Below, one piece after another: positions 6,110 to 15,075 of a stretch of 15,075 nt of DNA. The stretch is from the NCBI GenBank assembly GCA_009602725.1, contig WELB01000208.1, forward strand, positions 23,711 through 38,785, written 5' to 3'. The position numbers and the translations under genes are program-made. A model generated the notes under the pieces. That model was not told where the DNA came from, searched no databases, and worked only from the letters and a program-made list of their open reading frames with translations. Each line of letters starts with the position of its first letter. Position 1 is the stretch's first letter. Source of the stretch: Spirogloea muscicola (Eukaryota; Streptophyta; Zygnematophyceae; Spirogloeales; Spirogloeaceae).

Positions 6110-9100
6110 ATGGCGCTGCCGCGCGGCTTCGCGGCGCTCATCACCGGCGCCGGCTCCGGCATCGGTGCGCGCCCGACGCAAGCTATATCGGCGGCTCTCC
6201 TCTGCGGCAACGCATTCATTGGTGAATTGATCAGCTGACTGACGATGGCGAGTGCCGCGCGTGCGCTCAGGCCGGGCGATCGCGCTGGCGTGCGCGGAGC
6301 GAGGCGTCCATGTCACCGCCGTGGACCTCTCGGAGGCGCAGGGGCTGGAGACGGTGCGGCTGGCGGAGCAGCTGTGGCAGCAGCGGGCGTGGCAGAGCCC
6401 CAGCCACCACCCCGTGGCCACGTTCGTTACGTGCAACGTCGCCAGTCCAGGTACTGAGAGCGCCTGCCGTGCGCCCCGTGGTCGATCAGCCCGATGCCGC
6501 TTGTGACAACAAGCCCTGGCGCAGGCTGCTGGCAGCTGGTTTCGCGCAGCTTACTGTCTGTGGCTGCTGACGGCTCCCAACATCGATGCGCATGTGGCAG
6601 AGGAGCTTGCGGCAGCCTTTGCCCAGCACATGCGTATCTATGGGAGGTTGGACCTGTGTGTGAACAACGCGGGAATTGGGGAGAGAGAGTGGTTTGCCAT
6701 GGATGGCAGTACAGATGGCAAGGGCTCGTGGAGGACGGTTCTCAATGTGAACCTGGTGGCTGTGATTGATGGCACGCGACTCGCGGTGAGGCTGTGCTGC
6801 TGTTGCTCATGACCCCTCTCCACCCTGATTGTGCTCACGAGCCTGGCTGCCTGCTGTATCATGCAATGGAGGTTGCATATTCACTAGACTGATTATCCTC
6901 CACCTTGCTCGTCCATACTGCCCTCGCCTATATTGGCTGCTCTGCCCGCAGGTCCGCGCTATGAAGGAAAAGGCACACAAGGGGGTCATCATCAACGTGG
7001 CTTCTGCAGCGGGCCTCTATCCTTCACCAAATGGTCCTGTGTACTCTGGCTCCAAGGGTGAGGAGCACTCCACTATCCTTCATGCTTACTAGGCCCTGTG
7101 AAACTTTGGCGTTACTGCAGCAGGCATATGCTCTTGTGCCTCGCACATCCCCTCAAAGAGCCCCCAGCAGGCAGAGTGGCAAGGTCATTGTCTAAGCAGT
7201 TAGCTAGCTAGCGAGCCACGTCCAAAGCTTTTACACCGGAAGTAATGGTGTGACATGTCAGGTGGCGTGGTCCTTTTCACAAGGTCCCTTGCTCATTTGC
7301 GCAAAGATGGCATCCGCGTCAATGCCCTCTGTCCTGAGGTGATCCCAAGCACTGACTCCGCTGCACATCCTCAGATATGTCACCATTGCATGTGGTCACT
7401 TTGTGGCAGGACGCTGGAGCAGCCATTTGAAGGCCCCTACTTGAGGGGGATGGTTGCTGATGGAACCACAATGTCATGTCTGCTGCAGTATGTGGAAACA
7501 CCTATTATCAGTCAAGTGAGTGGCCAAGCTGCAAAGCACTTCCCAAAGGTTTTAGAGGACCTCGGAGGCTACATCCCCATGGCAGATGTGGTAGACGGTA
7601 TGGTCCTCATGGTCCTCAGGCTTTCTTGCGAGAAATTCGAAGATGCCCAGTACACCCTCCTCATCTACTAGCATGCCCGCTCGGATTGTGCAGAGAGTAC
7701 GAATGCTTTGCATGCCTGCACGCCCGGTGAATGCAAGTTGTTGAGTGACTCTTCTGCATGGCAACCAGGTGCAATGGAGTTGGTTGACGATGAGTCAAAG
7801 TCAGGGGACTGCCTGTGGATAACCAACCGTTTTGGCAAGCTGTATTGGCCCCCCAAAGAGGAGAAGGACCGTTATTTGGTTTCCCCTTCAAAACAGCAGC
7901 AACAGGACCCTGGCACGTCAAAAGATATACTGCGGAGCTGGTCAAAGCTGTGAGTACTTTAGTCCCTGTCTATCTCGCCCTATGATTCAGCACGTTGCGC
8001 ATCCCTGGCATACCTTTATTACGCATACTCTCAGAGTCGAAGCAGTATGCCCTGTGTGGCGTAGACTCACATGCATGAAGATGGCAGCTGTGCTGAAGTG
8101 GCACCCCACTGATTGATGTGCTTGAGCTGAGCACTGTGAGCAGGATTGTGCGCGTCTTGTCAACAGATTTCAGGGCTGCGACGTGCATCGTGAGAGGAGA
8201 GTGTAAGCTGCCTCTTCCCAAGGGCCAGGTCTTGATACGCAACTTGTACGCCGGAGTCAATGCGAGCGACGTGAGTCACAATGTCCCTGCCTGCCTGGCT
8301 GTTGTCTTGTTACACCTCACCATGTCTTGTCCAAAGCATGTCGGTTTGACAGTGGTGTTTGATGTTGCTTTGGCATATCGTTTTGGCTCTCTTATTTGGC
8401 TTGTGCCATGCAAGGCCTCAGAGGCCTTCAGCAGCTTGAAGCTCTTGCACAAGCACTCATGCTTCCCTCCTCAAGGTGGTCCCTGCTGCATCTTGTATGG
8501 CTGTGACACGCACAATGCAGATTAATTACAGCGCGGGACGTTACTTTGGCAGCAAAGAGGAAGCAGAGAAGCTGCTGCCCTTTGATGCAGGCTTTGAGGT
8601 CGGAGACCTCTACCCTAATCCCTGGCTGGCAGGCATCTGATTCTGTTCAGAGGTCAAAATGATGTCCTGGATGCCTTGGGGCGTCAGTTCAGCAGTACGT
8701 ACAATTTTCTAGCTCAATAGGAAGTGTATAAGCATAGCAAATGTTGCTCCTGTATGTTGCTCTACAGGCAGTCGGCATCATTGTTGCTGTTGGGGAGGGG
8801 GTGAAAGGCCCTGGTTTGACAGTCAACTCGCCTGTTGCGACCTTATCGTACGGCGCTTTTGCTGAGCATAGCCAGGTACTATGACTGTCAGCAAAGCTTG
8901 GCCAGTGAGGACCTATCTAGCTGCAGGTTATGTGTTGGAAGTATTGCAGGCTGCTACCTGGAGCTTCCTTGTGGCAGATGAATCAGTTAGGCTGACAGCC
9001 AAGGTAGCAGTGTACTTGTATCACAATTCATTATGCGATCAGATGGTACGGAGGACTTTGGCGCTTCTCAATCTGATGTTCCTAAGTTGTTGCAAGGGTG

Positions 9101-12091
9101 CAGGTTGATGCCAAGTTTGTCATACCGGTTGCAGAGGCGACCCCTGAGATGGTTGCGATGCTCACATCAGGCCTTACTGCTTCTATCTCTCTTGAGCAGG
9201 TTATGATTCACTTGCAATGCTTGCTTCTCTGTGAGTAGACATGCCAGAGTGCCAGCTAAGGTAGACTTTGTTTTTGCGCTGCTTTTGAGCTTGGCTGCCT
9301 GCAGCAGATGACATCCCACATTGCTGAGTGCAGTCTGCGTCATGCACAGGCTGGTTGTAAATATCAAGGTTTCTTTGTTCTCCATTCTTAATCCTTTTCT
9401 CACTGCAGCGGCTAACTTGTTCCCCATCATGCAGGCTGGAAGGATGGGCTCTGGCGAGGTAGTGCTGGTGACTGCTGCTGCAGGGGGAACTGGTCAGTTC
9501 GCAGTACAGGTCGACTGCGACCTGGCTGAAGCTTCTTATCAGATTGATGTGGAAGCTGGGCAAAGAAGGCTGTTGCGTCTAGGACATTGTTCAGCGAGCT
9601 TTGCATCAAATGCAGGCCCATAGACAAGAGGAGCCCTTCATGCAACCTCAAGCATGTGCATCCTTGAGAACTTCAAAACCTCAATAAAATTTCCAACCCC
9701 ATAAGACATGCCCCATGGCTCGCTGCTCAGTGTTTGTGCAGCCGTCTCCTTCTGACCTAAGTGATGGTTACTTTTCTGCAGCTGGCAAAATTGGCTGGCA
9801 ACAAGGTGGTTGCAACCTGTGGCGGCCAAGAGAAAGCTGCACTGCTTGGTCGCTTGGGCGTCGATCGTGTCATTGACTACAGACGAGAGGAAGTCTCCAA
9901 GGTTTCACACCAGTCTATGTCTATAGCATGCTCAGCTTGGCAGCAATGATTGTGGACGTAATGGTAGCTGTTGCCTTTATGGGCTGGTCTTTCTTGATGT
10001 GCCATCCTCTTTGCAGCTAGAATCATAACACATCATTCTTTGGATGCTGGCTGATGAAGGTGGGGACTATCGGTGGCGCAGGTTCTGAAGAAGGAGTTTT
10101 CACAGGGAGTTGATGTGGTGTATGAGTCGGTTGGTGGGGCCATGTTTCAGACGTGCCTGAACTCTTTGGCTCGCTTTGGGAGGATGATCATCATCGGCAT
10201 GATGTCACAGGTATGTGATAGTTGGATATGCCAAGCTTGAAGCAAACATTCCAGCATCCAAGACTGATCTAGAGACTGAATCAGGATTTGAGGCAAACAG
10301 ACTCATCCCAACGTCATCTAACTTACCGCAGCACTTGTCTTTTAGAACTTTCAAAACTCAAGGGATTGGGAATGTATTTGAATCTGTCCTTCCCCAATGT
10401 CCATCAACATAATGATAGTACCCTTACCAAGTACTCCATAAAAATCTCCATTTCCAAAAAATACGTTTTCCCCCTTCAATAGAAAGGGGGTAAACGTAGT
10501 TTTTGAGTCTACCACCTTTTGGGAATGGGAGTTCCTATGAGGTACTTGTTGAAGGTACTATCAGTATGTTGATGCATGTTGTGGAAGGACGGGTTGTATG
10601 TGTCATGATGTGTTATATGTACCTGTACAATGATATATTCTCCATCTCACAAATTTTGAAAGTTCTATTCGATATTTACTACGGTAATCTGGATGACGTT
10701 GGATTGAGTCTGTTTGCCTCGATATCATGAATTAATTGCTAGATCAGTCTTGGATTGTGGTTTGTTTGCTGACTTCACATAGCATGCGAAGGATGACTTC
10801 AAGCCTGCTTGTGATCACAGAATTGGAAATGCACAAGCATTTGTATCATAATTTGTATCATAGAGCAGAGCCCATAGATGGCTGATTATAGTGACCAGAC
10901 CAGTGAACTGAAGAGAGGATGCAGTAGGACATGGCACAAGAGACAGTCAAGGTGACTAAATGCTGTGTGGCGAACAGTACACGGCTGGTGAAGGCAAGCA
11001 GTGGGCGCCTGCAACATATCCTGGGCTCTGCGAGAAGCTCCTTTGGAAGTCGCAGTCCGTGGTACGTTCAGAGAAGCTTTGTGGTCCCTAATCCATGCCA
11101 AGTTAGGATAAAGTTGAGGTCCGCATCTACTTGCAGTATGCAGCTTGCTTCAGATAGATCACAAGTGATATCACAAGCAGGTGCTGCATCTGTGAGATGA
11201 AGGAAGCCTGATAATGTACTTGCAGATATATGAAGCATACTCGTCGAGGTACTTGTGAGGCTGCAGCACTTGTTCTAAGTGTGTTCACTTCTACCCTTGG
11301 GGGTCCGAGGGCAGGGTAGTTGGAGACCATCTCTGGTGCTGATGAGGTCTGTGGCCCTGTCTTGTCCATGGCAGGCTGGCTTCTTCCTTGTTCATCACAC
11401 GAGCCACTGGAAGCGCCATCTCGCCAAGTTGTCGGCCCTGCACAAGGCTGGCTTGCTGCAGGTTAAGTACTCGAAAAGCTTGAGCCATTGTGACATTGTG
11501 GCTGTGCTACTTGCTCAGTGCAAATGTCACCCTCCAAGGATTATTGTATGATGATTGGCCATGGTTGATAGAGACGTCAATTCTGCTTCTTATCTCCTCG
11601 GCAAATCTTAGGGCCACTAGGACGTGCTGCCTGAGCTAGCTTAGAGGAGCTCATTGCTTCTTTGTTTCCTCGATCCACGTTTGCAAGCTGCAACAAAGCT
11701 GATGCAATGACAGTGAGTTGCTCAGGTATCTGTAGATCCTGCTAAGTTCAATGGACTGCAGTCAGTTCCTGAAGCTGTGGAGTATCTGCACTCCGGCAAA
11801 AGCATTGGCAAGGCAAGTCATGTTGCCCAACTGCAGCCTCCTTGGTGTTTGTGTCCAGTGTTTGAGCAGTCCAGCAATTTCTGATGGACTGACGCCTTAG
11901 GGAAACCACCCAAGAGCGGACTGAGGTTGCAGCACCTTTGTGGTAACTAGATAGTGGTTGAGGATGTTGTTTTCGTTTCAGTAGTTGTTTCTCTTCGTGA
12001 TCGAGCAGCCATGCAGCTGATTGCAAATCCACCCAGTTGTGATGCTACTGTGCCTCTTGGCTGTGCTTTGTGCCTGCGCTTGATAGCTTAA
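6110..12091 (+). CDS. Two-domain oxidoreductase: SDR fused to PTGR3/ZADH2-type quinone reductase (18 exons)
   Basis: Exons: 6110-6164, 6271-6450, 6601-6785, 6952-7057, 7262-7338, 7489-7597, 7769-7949, 8144-8270, 8521-8598, 8768-8875, 9104-9199, 9435-9509, 9782-9901, 10082-10210, 10978-11061, 11375-11461, 11726-11812, 11951-12091. Phases agree and total 2025 bases (674 residues). The N-terminal domain (1 to about 277) is a classical [11 protein letters not shown] at 12-19, Asp37 after strand 2 (suggesting NAD), NNAG at 100-103, and catalytic Ser158, Tyr171, Lys175. A Gln-rich linker (about 278-297) leads to a medium-chain reductase: [14 protein letters not shown] at 335-348, a nucleotide-binding AAAGGTG near 448-454, [21 protein letters not shown] at 557-570, and [12 protein letters not shown] at 617-628. 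Zinc-ligand cysteines are not apparent, as in PTGR3/ZADH2. Expected activity is NAD(P)H-dependent reduction of enones or quinones plus an SDR reaction on an unknown substrate. From memory, Arabidopsis NQR (At1g49670) has the same layout. The start context is GCCGCCATGG. The last exon is the least certain. Confidence 0.87.
7339..7488 (+). other. Intron 5 of the SDR-MDR gene, open in frame
   Basis: This 150-base intron between CPE (donor GTGATC) and YVETP (acceptor CTGCAG) is a multiple of three and has no stop in the gene's frame. An unspliced transcript would stay open and add 50 residues to the SDR domain. Splicing gives the family-typical CPEYVETP, so removal is the expected form. Confidence 0.7.
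10241..10770. repeat. Long inverted repeat (foldback element or small-RNA hairpin precursor)
   Basis: The left arm, 10241-10476, pairs with the right arm, 10484-10770, around a 7-base loop (CAATAGA). Exact blocks present on the left and, reverse-complemented, on the right are, from outside in: AGCAAACA, ATCCAAGACTGATCTAG, GAGGCAAACAGACTCA, CCAACGTCATC, TTACCG, TAGAACTTTCAAAA, GTCCTTCC, CATCAACATA, TGATAGTACC, CAAGTAC. At the tip, TACGTTT and CCCCCTT pair with AAGGGGG and AAACGTA around one mismatch. Mismatches are scattered, and some are G.U pairs in RNA. The right arm has an extra stretch of roughly 34 bases near 10590-10630 and about 9-10 more near 10506-10520. Pairing may extend weakly outward to about 10226 and 10790. 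No clear target-site duplication and no coding capacity were seen. Either a MITE-like insertion or an inverted duplication; the transcript could feed Dicer. Confidence 0.93.
10455..10505 (+). ncRNA. Apical stem-loop of the intronic hairpin (candidate small-RNA source)
   Basis: The tip of the long hairpin is close to perfect: two 22-base arms with two mismatches around a 7-base loop. Its paired length suits Dicer processing, but whether any small RNA is made cannot be seen from sequence, and the whole 530-base hairpin is an equally good substrate. Marked as a candidate only. Confidence 0.35.
11813..11950 (+). other. Probable GC-AG intron before the last SDR-MDR exon
   Basis: Family alignment requires the exon to run through HSGKSIGK. 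The next bases are GCAAGT, a good GC-type donor. The acceptor chosen (AACTAG before 11951) continues with IVVE, matching the C-terminal strand of PTGR3-like proteins. Using the better TTTCAG at 11981 in phase 0 would give an immediate stop. An alternative GT donor at 11817 with that acceptor adds one residue and gives KAIVVSL. Confidence 0.5.
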
Positions 12092-12843
12092 TGTTAACTT
12101 GGACCATTGCCGGTGCCTGTAGGTTGTTGTACACATAGCTGCAGATCTCTCGCAGCAGTCCCGTCTGTGATGCTCGCGGCAGAGGCTCTGTGATTTTTTG
12201 ATACTGTCATTGAGCTCGTTTAGGTCACTCACATACCAAGTTTGGATTGAGCTAATAACAGACAAGGTGGGGCTTACACCAGATCTACACTGCTTGTTGT
12301 GACTTGTAGTGTCGCACCTTACAACACCTTGAAGCCAGAGCGTTGTGTCAGCTGTAGCAACTTTCCTAGGCTGTGGGCTTGCAACTTCAGAAAGTGAAGC
12401 CAGACCTTGGCAATACTTGCAGCAACTCTTTCCAGACAATGGGCTTTGAGGTCCACAGTAAGAGACCTTTGTTGCGCAGCACCATCTTCTCATACTATAA
12501 GGGCATGCACTTGTTAGACAGGTCACAAGGGCAACATGCTCTTCCCACGAAGTGCTAAGCTATGTGCTAATTCTAAGCTTATGTCCTCTGTGCACCACAG
12601 TCATTGCATTTGCATACTTTATTTATGCTGTGCCAGAAATGGAACTCCAATCCGACCATGTGCTTTTGTCACAAGGCTTCATAAGGTCTAAAGTTGCAGA
12701 TCACAGTGAATGGTTGTATTGGCACAATGTCAGCATGATCCAACATGGAAGGATGCTGGCAATGGCAAAGAATGAAGAGAATATGTACATAAGGAGGATT
12801 GCATGGCAGAGGCGTAAAGCCATCAGCGACTGCTGCAAGTAGG
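12092..12843. other. Convergent intergenic region between SDR-MDR and CSN1
   Basis: This stretch of 752 bases should contain the 3' untranslated regions of both convergent genes. On the minus strand, TGTAA (TTACA on plus) occurs at about 12275 and 12317, possible CSN1 poly(A) signals more than 500 bases past its stop. The open frames here (plus 12552-12842, minus 11978-12526) have no recognisable motifs and no intron or exon context, so they are not called as genes. Confidence 0.5.
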
Positions 12844-14821
12844 TCAGGGGGCGGTCTTCCTACTGGCCACCTTGACAACGAAGTCCTTGCGAAGAAGTGA
12901 GGCCCTGAGAAGCATGGCCTTCGTGTCCCTCTGGTACTCAGTGCCCAGCTGAAGCGCCTTCTGAAACGTTGCATTGCGCTGATCCGCGTGCCGTGCGTAC
13001 AGGGTCTTGTTGTGGGAGTCAATGCGAGCCTGTCACCTCAACCACAGCACAACCCAGTGATTAGCATAGCACGACTCGCTAGTACCAGAAAGGAAAGGTC
13101 GCCCACTTGTCCAACCACAGAATTTGTCAATAATCTGTGGTCATGCTACTGTTAGGGCATGCTGCTGCTTCACAAGCTGAGCCACGACTGATAACTGTTG
13201 GTCAAACCGGGAAATGGTAGCTGACCTGGATCTGATTGTCCATGATGAGGAGAGCGAGCTCCTTCTCCAGCCCCGCAATGTTGGTGTTGAAAGCAGCGGC
13301 CATGACGCCCAGGTTCACGGAGATGAACGGCGTCGTGTACTGAATCAGAGCCTTGTGCCGAATCTGCTCGTAGAGCGACTCGACGTGGTCATGCAGGTGG
13401 ATGTCCAGGAGGAAGGCAGGCTTAAGCTTCTGCAGGTAATTCAGGCACGACGCATACTGGCTGCACCATGCAACACAGGAGCACACTGGCAGCACAGGTG
13501 AGGATATAGTCAAAGGCACTTGTGTGTAAGTACTTGACTATAGACTGTTAAACTATATGGCATTAGCACGGGCCCAGGCGGACAGAGCAGCAAGCACACA
13601 GTACTACCATCCAGAGAGGCCCCGACATTGCTGTCAAAGCCACATCCTGAAGGCACCGTGAAGGTATGCCACCATTGCACGCGGCAAAGTATCTGAAGCA
13701 TACATTGGCAATGCCCAAACTCAAGAATGGCTAGGCTGTTTATCCAATATAGTGTTGAGCGAGCCGCTTCTGACCTCCCGTGAAAGTCATAGATGAGCTC
13801 CCGGACTTCCGGGACAAGCTCCAGGAAGTTGCGGAAGCTGACGTTATCCAGGACCTTGCTCTGCCGGCGCAGCACCAGAGACAGCAACGCAGTCACATCC
13901 CTTGCAGCCAGATAGCTGCAAGCCCTCTCAGGCCCGGGCTCTGTTGGTTGCTGCCATGGCAGAGAGCTGTGCGTGCAGGCGCGCAATCAGCTCCCTCACC
14001 TTGAGCTCTGACCGGTCGAACGAAGCGAGTGCACACAGAGCGCCATACACGGCCACGTCCTGAGGAGCAATCACCTCGGCGTAGTTGTTGCCTAGCTCAA
14101 AGTGTGTCTCGACAAACTGCAGAGCACAGAATCACCCTTTCTTGGCAAGCGTCACACCGGCTGAGGCGTAGGAGCCTATAATCCAGTCGCATTCGTCCTC
14201 AACTTCGTGGGTCGCTAACACCAATATGTTGTAAGCTCAGGTCGCTACCTTGCGGGCGGCGGGCTTGTACTTCTTGCTCTCGAGGAACGCGAGGCCAGCG
14301 GCGCAGCGCAGCTTGGCCAGCACGACAGGGTCCTGGAGGTCGGGCGTCTGCTCGGCCTTGGTGACGTAGTTGGACACGTGCACGAAGTGGCCGAGCTCGA
14401 TGCTCACCAAGATGACGTTGAGGCACATGCTGATGATGTGCTTGGACGTCGTGCAGTAGTCCCGCGTCCGCACGTAGCACTGCGCACCGCGGAGCGGAGG
14501 GCTTGAGCCAGGATGTGGGGCCTTGGGTGCATGCACTCCTGCACTTGTGATCAGCTCCGTAATTTGGGAAATGTAGATGAGCATTAGAGAGTTGCGATTC
14601 AGGTGCTAGAAAATTGACAAAGCTTTCAGGACTCGTGATGCAGGAAGGAGGCCAGCGACTCTGCAAACGCGCCGACTTGCTGGAGCTCGCCGTTGAGATG
14701 CCGGCGTGCCCCGAGAGGGTGGGAGGAGGACCTTGAAGGCCTGCTGGAGGTCCCCGCGGCTGTAGAAGAAGTCGCCGAGGTCGTTGTACCCCATGCGGAT
14801 GCTCTCCTTGATCAGGTTGGT
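12844..14821 (-). CDS. CSN1: COP9 signalosome complex subunit 1 (CSN1/FUS6), C-terminal six exons; 5' end missing
   Basis: This is a subunit of the COP9 signalosome, which removes NEDD8 from cullin-RING ubiquitin ligases. Exons in transcript order: 14821-14732, 14479-14249, 14116-14000, 13860-13775, 13460-13226, 13029-12844, all GT-AG and in phase (945 bases, 314 residues plus TGA). Diagnostic stretches follow the plant protein closely: TNLIKESIRMGYNDLGDFFY, then YVRTRDYCTTSKHII, YAEVIAPQDVAVYGALCALA, SFDRSEL, NVSFRNFLELVPEVRELIYD, LLDIHLHDHVESLYEQIRHK, ALIQYTTPF, ARIDSHNKTLYARHADQRNA. The first half is the helical-repeat region; the PCI domain lies in the last exons. The C-terminus ends KTAP. 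Plant CSN1 is about 440 residues, so about 130 N-terminal residues are unaccounted for. They are not evident in 14822-15075, so they lie either beyond the window or across a larger intron. RPN7, the proteasome paralogue, is excluded by the CSN1-specific strings. Confidence 0.93.
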
Positions 14822-15075
14822 CTGCGGCGCGGCCCACCGGTGGTTAGGCGAGCTGGCAACCAGTCCAGCCGCTTGACGAGGAGGGAAATGTAGGACTGCC
14901 TGCTTCAATGGGCTACATTGCGGAAAAGCCAAAGCGTATGATGGCCGCCGAGGACACAGGTGAATGGAGGAGTGATGTCTCCGGGAAGCGCAGGGGGAGG
15001 CGAGGGAGGGGAGGGGAAGGCGAGGGAGAGGGGGTGGACGACGTGAGAGGGAGAAGCACTGAGGGGGGAGCGTTC
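14822..15075 (-). other. Upstream flank of the visible CSN1 exons, polypurine/polypyrimidine-rich
   Basis: On the plus strand 14987-15075 is strongly G/A-rich (C/T-rich on the gene strand). A frame with ATG at 14932 is open into the first visible CSN1 exon, but its residues do not resemble the conserved helical N-terminus of CSN1. A CCGCAG acceptor at the exon border suggests this is intron. It could instead be a promoter with a pyrimidine-rich initiator if the protein is N-terminally short. Confidence 0.4.

Larger units (their letters stand above)
10211..10977 (+). other. Intron 14 of the SDR-MDR gene, carrying a long hairpin
   Basis: The longest intron of the gene (767 bases; the others are about 100-310). 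It runs from a GTATGT donor after MMSQ to a CAG acceptor before YTAGEGKQW. It is AT-rich compared with the exons. Thirty bases after the donor the inverted repeat 10241-10770 starts. What remains outside it is about 237 bases, a normal size for this gene. Confidence 0.8.

Noticed and set aside
11140-11200. GATCACAAGTGATATCACAA near-palindrome in intron 15
   Set aside because: Short arms and no extension comparable with the intron 14 hairpin; likely chance.
11371-11405. GGCTGGC...CTTGTTCATCAC resembling an inverted hairpin-repeat copy
   Set aside because: It is conserved coding sequence of exon 16 (AGFFLVHH), so the similarity is coincidental.
11978-12526. 182-codon minus-strand frame between SDR-MDR and CSN1
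   Set aside because: Composition is Ser/Cys/Thr-rich and irregular, there is no recognisable motif, and it overlaps the last exon of the SDR-MDR gene on the other strand.
12552-12842. 96-codon plus-strand frame just short of the CSN1 stop
   Set aside because: A hydrophobic start and plausible residues, but no family resemblance, and it lies where the CSN1 3' untranslated region is expected. It could be tested by RNA-seq; not called.

Overview
This is nuclear DNA from a green alga or a close relative. Its genes are split into many exons of about 55-235 bases with introns of about 100-770 bases. Coding parts are GC-rich, with initiator contexts such as GCCGCCATGG. One gene encodes PsbTn, a small photosystem II protein known from green plants and algae. 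No operons, Shine-Dalgarno sites, tRNA, rRNA or CRISPR structures were seen.

Layout. (1) About 300-1650, plus strand: a GC-rich gene that I cannot name. Three of its exons join in phase into a helical, charged protein; both ends are unresolved. (2) 2161-3165, minus strand: psbTn in two exons. The first encodes a chloroplast transit peptide; the second encodes a thylakoid-lumen signal and a short mature protein with two cysteines. (3) 3166-6109: a 2.9 kb divergent intergenic region. It holds the psbTn promoter side and a cluster of about ten diverged copies of a short hairpin-bearing repeat. Copies before about 4440 lie on the minus strand; those after 4530 lie on the plus strand. (4) 6110-12091, plus strand: an 18-exon gene for a two-domain oxidoreductase of about 674 residues. 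It has an N-terminal classical short-chain dehydrogenase (SDR) and a C-terminal zinc-free medium-chain reductase (MDR) of the PTGR3/ZADH2 quinone-oxidoreductase type. (5) 12092-12843: a convergent intergenic region. (6) 12844-14821, minus strand: the last six exons of COP9 signalosome subunit 1 (CSN1). Its N-terminal part is not visible in the window.

The most striking structure is inside intron 14 of the SDR-MDR gene. Positions 10241-10770 form a long inverted repeat: arms of about 236 and 287 bases around a 7-base loop, matching along almost their whole length. Its transcript would fold into a long, nearly continuous hairpin. Removing it would leave an intron of about 237 bases, close to its neighbours. 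It is therefore either an inserted foldback (MITE-like) element or an intronic long-hairpin small-RNA precursor, or both.

The genes do not form a pathway. They are a photosynthesis gene, a redox or detoxification enzyme, and a subunit of a regulator of ubiquitin ligases, adjacent as is usual in a compact algal genome. All exon joins were made by eye from GT(GC)-AG signals, reading phase and family resemblance.
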